Below, one piece after another: positions 61,496 through 64,000 of a DNA stretch of 64,000 nucleotides (the first letter of the stretch is position 1; each line of letters opens with the position of its first letter). Under the pieces are notes generated by a model. It searched no databases, had not been told where the DNA came from, and was given only the letters and a program-made list of their open reading frames with translations. The stretch is from VXYL01 sp963665195. Lineage in GTDB: Bacteria; Pseudomonadota; Gammaproteobacteria; Pseudomonadales; Azotimanducaceae. The stretch spans positions 1,054,001 through 1,118,000 of the forward strand of contig OY762070.1 of NCBI GenBank assembly GCA_963665195.1. The letters run 5' to 3'. The position numbers and the translations under genes were made by a program.

Positions 61496-63289
61496 ATGCG
61501 CAATTCCGGCTCCTACTCCGCGGTGGCGGCTCTTGCCGCGGGCGGATTGCTAGCGGCGTGCCAGCCCGGCGCGGATTCGGCCGCGCAGGCGGACCCGGCG
61601 CCGGTCAACGAGACCGCCGTCGAGGCCAGCGCCGCGCCGCCGGTGCCGACGCATTGGCTGAGCGACGGCGAGATCGGCAACGGCGGCGGACCGGTGCCGA
61701 ACGAGGACCTGCTGGCGGGCACTGCGGATCCCGAGAAGTGGCTGCTCTACGGCGGCAACTACGAGAACTACCGGCATTCGCCCATCACCGACATCAACCC
61801 GGAGAATGTCGGCAAGCTGCAAGCGGTGTGGGGATTCCCCACCGGCACGCTGGAGCAGTTCGAGGTGTCGCCGACGATCTACGACGGCATCATGTACGTC
61901 ACCTCCTCGCACAACCGCCTGTTCGCCCTGGACGCCGCCACGGGCGAGGTCTACTGGCGCTACGATCACCCGCAGCCGTCGGACCTCCGGCTCTGCTGCG
62001 GCATCGTCAACCGCGGTGCGGCGATCAGCGGCGATCTGGTGCTGATGGCGACGCTGGACGCGAAGATGCTGGCGTTCAACCGGCTGACCGGCGAGATCGC
62101 TTGGGAGGTGACGCTCGCTCCGTATGCGGACGGTTTCAGCGCCACCTCCATGCCCATGATCGTCAAGGACATGGCCATCATCGGCATCGCCGGCGGGGAG
62201 TTCGGCGTGCGCGGCTTCTTCGACGCCTACGACGTGCAGACCGGCGAGCTGCGCTGGCGGCACTACACCGTTCCCGAGGCGGGCGAGCCGGGGGTGGAGA
62301 CCTGGGCCGGCGACTCCTACAAGACCGGCGGCGCGCCGGCGTGGACCAGCGGCGCGTACGATCCCGAAACCGACATCCTCTACTGGACCACCGGCAACCC
62401 ATCGCCCGACTGGAACGGGGATCTCCGCGCCGGCGACAACCTCTACTCGAACAGCCTGCTGGCAGTGAATCCCGACACCGGCGAGCGCCTCTGGCATTTC
62501 CAGTTCACCCCGCACGACGTATGGGATTACGATGGCAATACCCAGCTCTTCCTGGTGGATGTCGAGCGCGACGGCGAGAGCATCTCCGCCATCGTGCAGG
62601 CCAACCGCAACGGCTTCTTCTACATCCTTGATCGCGCCACGGGCAAGTTCATCGACGGCACGATCTACGTCGAAGAACTCAACTGGGCGGAGCTCGACGA
62701 GAACGGTCGCCCGGTGGTGAACGAACTCGCCAATCCGGTGGAGAACCCGGACTACCGCGTCTGCCCGAGCAACCTCGGCGGCATGAACGGGGCATGGACG
62801 GGCGCTCTGAACCCCGACCTCGGCCTCGCCTACATCCCGGTGGTGGAGTCCTGCCAGTACTACCAGAAGGGCGAGGCGGTGTTCGTCAAGGGCGTCGCTT
62901 TCATGGGCGGCACGCCGATTCCGGTGGACGTGCAGGAAGGCAAGGCGCACGGCCATCTCACGGCCATCGACGTGAACACCGGCGAGGTGCGCTGGCGCTA
63001 CATGGACAAGGACCCGATGATGGGCGGCGTGCTGTCGCTGGCGAGCGGCGTGGTGTTCACCGGCAACCAGGAAGGCTTCGCGCTGGCGCTCGATGCGGAA
63101 ACGGGCGATGTGCTGTGGAAGTTCCGCATGGGCAGCGGGATGCGCAGCCAGCCGGTGGCCTACAAGGCGAACGGCAGAAGCTACGTCGCCATCGCCTCCG
63201 GCAACTTCGCGACCTTCGTCGCCTTCGCCGGTGGGCCGCCGAAGATCCCGGAGGGCGGGCACCTGTTCGTCTTCGCGCTGCCGGAGTGA
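61496..63289 (+). CDS. PQQ-dependent alcohol dehydrogenase (quinoprotein), Ln-type signature
   Basis: A 597-residue eight-bladed quinoprotein propeller. The signal AVAALAAGGLLAACQ has a lipobox, so it is exported and perhaps anchored in the periplasm. The vicinal disulfide pair is C167-C168 in RLCCGIVNRG. The active-site WDYDG has the catalytic Asp344 and an Asp at +2 (346), the change known to coordinate lanthanides in XoxF-type enzymes. No haem domain is fused, so electrons must pass to a separate cytochrome c. It oxidises a primary alcohol. Its stop overlaps the next gene. Confidence 0.88.
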   Translation: MRNSGSYSAVAALAAGGLLAACQPGADSAAQADPAPVNETAVEASAAPPVPTHWLSDGEIGNGGGPVPNEDLLAGTADPEKWLLYGGNYENYRHSPITDINPENVGKLQAVWGFPTGTLEQFEVSPTIYDGIMYVTSSHNRLFALDAATGEVYWRYDHPQPSDLRLCCGIVNRGAAISGDLVLMATLDAKMLAFNRLTGEIAWEVTLAPYADGFSATSMPMIVKDMAIIGIAGGEFGVRGFFDAYDVQTGELRWRHYTVPEAGEPGVETWAGDSYKTGGAPAWTSGAYDPETDILYWTTGNPSPDWNGDLRAGDNLYSNSLLAVNPDTGERLWHFQFTPHDVWDYDGNTQLFLVDVERDGESISAIVQANRNGFFYILDRATGKFIDGTIYVEELNWAELDENGRPVVNELANPVENPDYRVCPSNLGGMNGAWTGALNPDLGLAYIPVVESCQYYQKGEAVFVKGVAFMGGTPIPVDVQEGKAHGHLTAIDVNTGEVRWRYMDKDPMMGGVLSLASGVVFTGNQEGFALALDAETGDVLWKFRMGSGMRSQPVAYKANGRSYVAIASGNFATFVAFAGGPPKIPEGGHLFVFALPE

Positions 63290-64000
63290 GCCTGAGGTGC
63301 GCGATCGTGGCGGGCGCACTGGCGCTCGCCGCGACGGCAGGCGCCGAACTGCGCGTCTGCTTTCCGCAGGACGATCCGCCGCGCGCCGTTCGCGCCGGGG
63401 CGCAGGGCTTAGATCTTGACGTGGCGCGGCACTTGGCGCAGTCGCTCGGCGAACCGCTCAAGATCGTCTGGCTACCGGTTCGCAATCAGACGGACATCGA
63501 GTCCACGGACCTGGATTTCCGGCCGCTGTTCTTCGGCGAGTGCGACCTGCAGCTCTCCATTCCGGGGGAGGAAGTGGTCGCCCGTTTCCGCGGCCGCATT
63601 GCGCTCAGCATCCCCTACTACGGCGCCGCGTTCGAGGCCGTGCCCGCAGGCACGCAGCTACGCTGGGGCGAACCGTTCGACGGTGTGGTGGCCGTGCGCG
63701 CCAATACCGTCGCCCATGTCGCCGTCAACGCCATGGGCTGGCGCTGGACCATGCGCCGCGACACGGCGGACATCCTCGGCGCGTTGCGCGGCGGCGCTGC
63801 GACAGCGGGCCTGATCTGGGGCCCGAATCTGGCAGGCACGGACGCCGCCCGAGCGCAGGGCTTCGAGCCGGCCCGCGTGCTGCGCTGGAACCTGCACGCC
63901 GCCGCCCGCCGCGACAATGCGAAGCTGGCCGCGGCGAACGAAGTCTTCGCGAGGCCCGAGTTCCGGGACCGGGTAGCAGCGCTGCTGGCCGCGCACGGCA
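63286..64000 (+). CDS. XoxJ/MoxJ-like periplasmic binding protein, 3' partial
   Basis: The open frame from GTG 63286 (overlapping the dehydrogenase stop by GTGA) runs off the window after 238 codons. A signal peptide (IVAGALALAATAGA) precedes a family-3 solute-binding fold: ELRVCFPQDDPPRAV, GLDLDVARHLAQSLG, LFFGECDLQLSIPGEE and AGLIWGPNLAGTDA. This is the XoxJ/MoxJ type, which accompanies PQQ dehydrogenases and is thought to activate them. Overlap and partner support the assignment. Confidence 0.85.
   Translation, partial: MSLRCAIVAGALALAATAGAELRVCFPQDDPPRAVRAGAQGLDLDVARHLAQSLGEPLKIVWLPVRNQTDIESTDLDFRPLFFGECDLQLSIPGEEVVARFRGRIALSIPYYGAAFEAVPAGTQLRWGEPFDGVVAVRANTVAHVAVNAMGWRWTMRRDTADILGALRGGAATAGLIWGPNLAGTDAARAQGFEPARVLRWNLHAAARRDNAKLAAANEVFARPEFRDRVAALLAAHG

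Overview
The window is 64 kb of gene-dense, very GC-rich DNA (often about 70% by eye) with short intergenic gaps, many 4-bp ATGA/GTGA/TTGA start-stop overlaps and three convergent gene pairs whose stop codons overlap. Gene content suggests an uncultured member of Pseudomonadota, perhaps a gammaproteobacterium. The evidence is a COQ4-like ubiquinone protein, a MetR-type LysR regulator, TonB-age outer-membrane and lipoprotein signals, two dipeptide-type ABC transporters and a PQQ quinoprotein. Five luciferase-like (LLM) oxidoreductases and two phytanoyl-CoA dioxygenases recall marine or host-associated heterotrophs. The genus cannot be assigned from sequence alone. I saw no rRNA, tRNA, CRISPR array, prophage or insertion sequence.

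Layout. 0-5 kb: a RibB protein whose RibA domain has lost its zinc cysteines, pdxA, a class I/II aminotransferase, then carbonic anhydrase and COQ4 on the other strand. 5-16 kb: an unknown protein, a PhyH dioxygenase divergent from an SDR, DoxX, an ADP-ribosylglycohydrolase-family protein, a second PhyH dioxygenase and an IorAB-type molybdenum hydroxylase with a lipoprotein. 16-22 kb: a DUF234-type ATPase behind a 15-bp tandem repeat, then a four-gene operon of three LLM oxidoreductases and a hydroxyisobutyrate-dehydrogenase-like enzyme. 22-34 kb: a DUF5916 outer-membrane protein, small membrane proteins, xthA with a phosphatase, a TPR-like/HEPN pair, a copper amine oxidase, an SLC13 transporter and a fourth LLM enzyme. 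34.6-37.5 kb: a lower-GC block with a minimal Hsp70/actin-like ATPase convergent with an unknown 474-residue protein.

37.5-44.5 kb: a K+-channel-like gene leads a peptide ABC operon that has no ATPase genes, followed by PPi-type phosphofructokinase, a 73-residue biotin carrier and an acyl-CoA carboxyltransferase. 44.6-48.5 kb is accessory: a DUF433/DUF5615 toxin-antitoxin-like pair, an orphan Vsr nuclease, a secreted HNH/Excalibur nuclease and an ABC ATPase that has lost its Walker A half. 48.5-52.7 kb: a TPR protein, MetR-like regulator, PdxH-like oxidase and RNA m5C methyltransferase. 52.7-59.8 kb: an eight-gene operon of DUF427, a full oppABCDF set, an LLM enzyme and SixA. 59.9-61.4 kb: an MNT/HEPN pair whose HEPN gene is frameshifted, and a membrane protein. 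61.5-64 kb: a PQQ dehydrogenase with a lanthanide-type Asp-Tyr-Asp signature, overlapping a XoxJ-like periplasmic protein that runs off the window.

The leading candidates for something undescribed are the Hsp70-like/474-residue pair, the TPR-like/HEPN pair, and the Ln-type quinoprotein with its partner.
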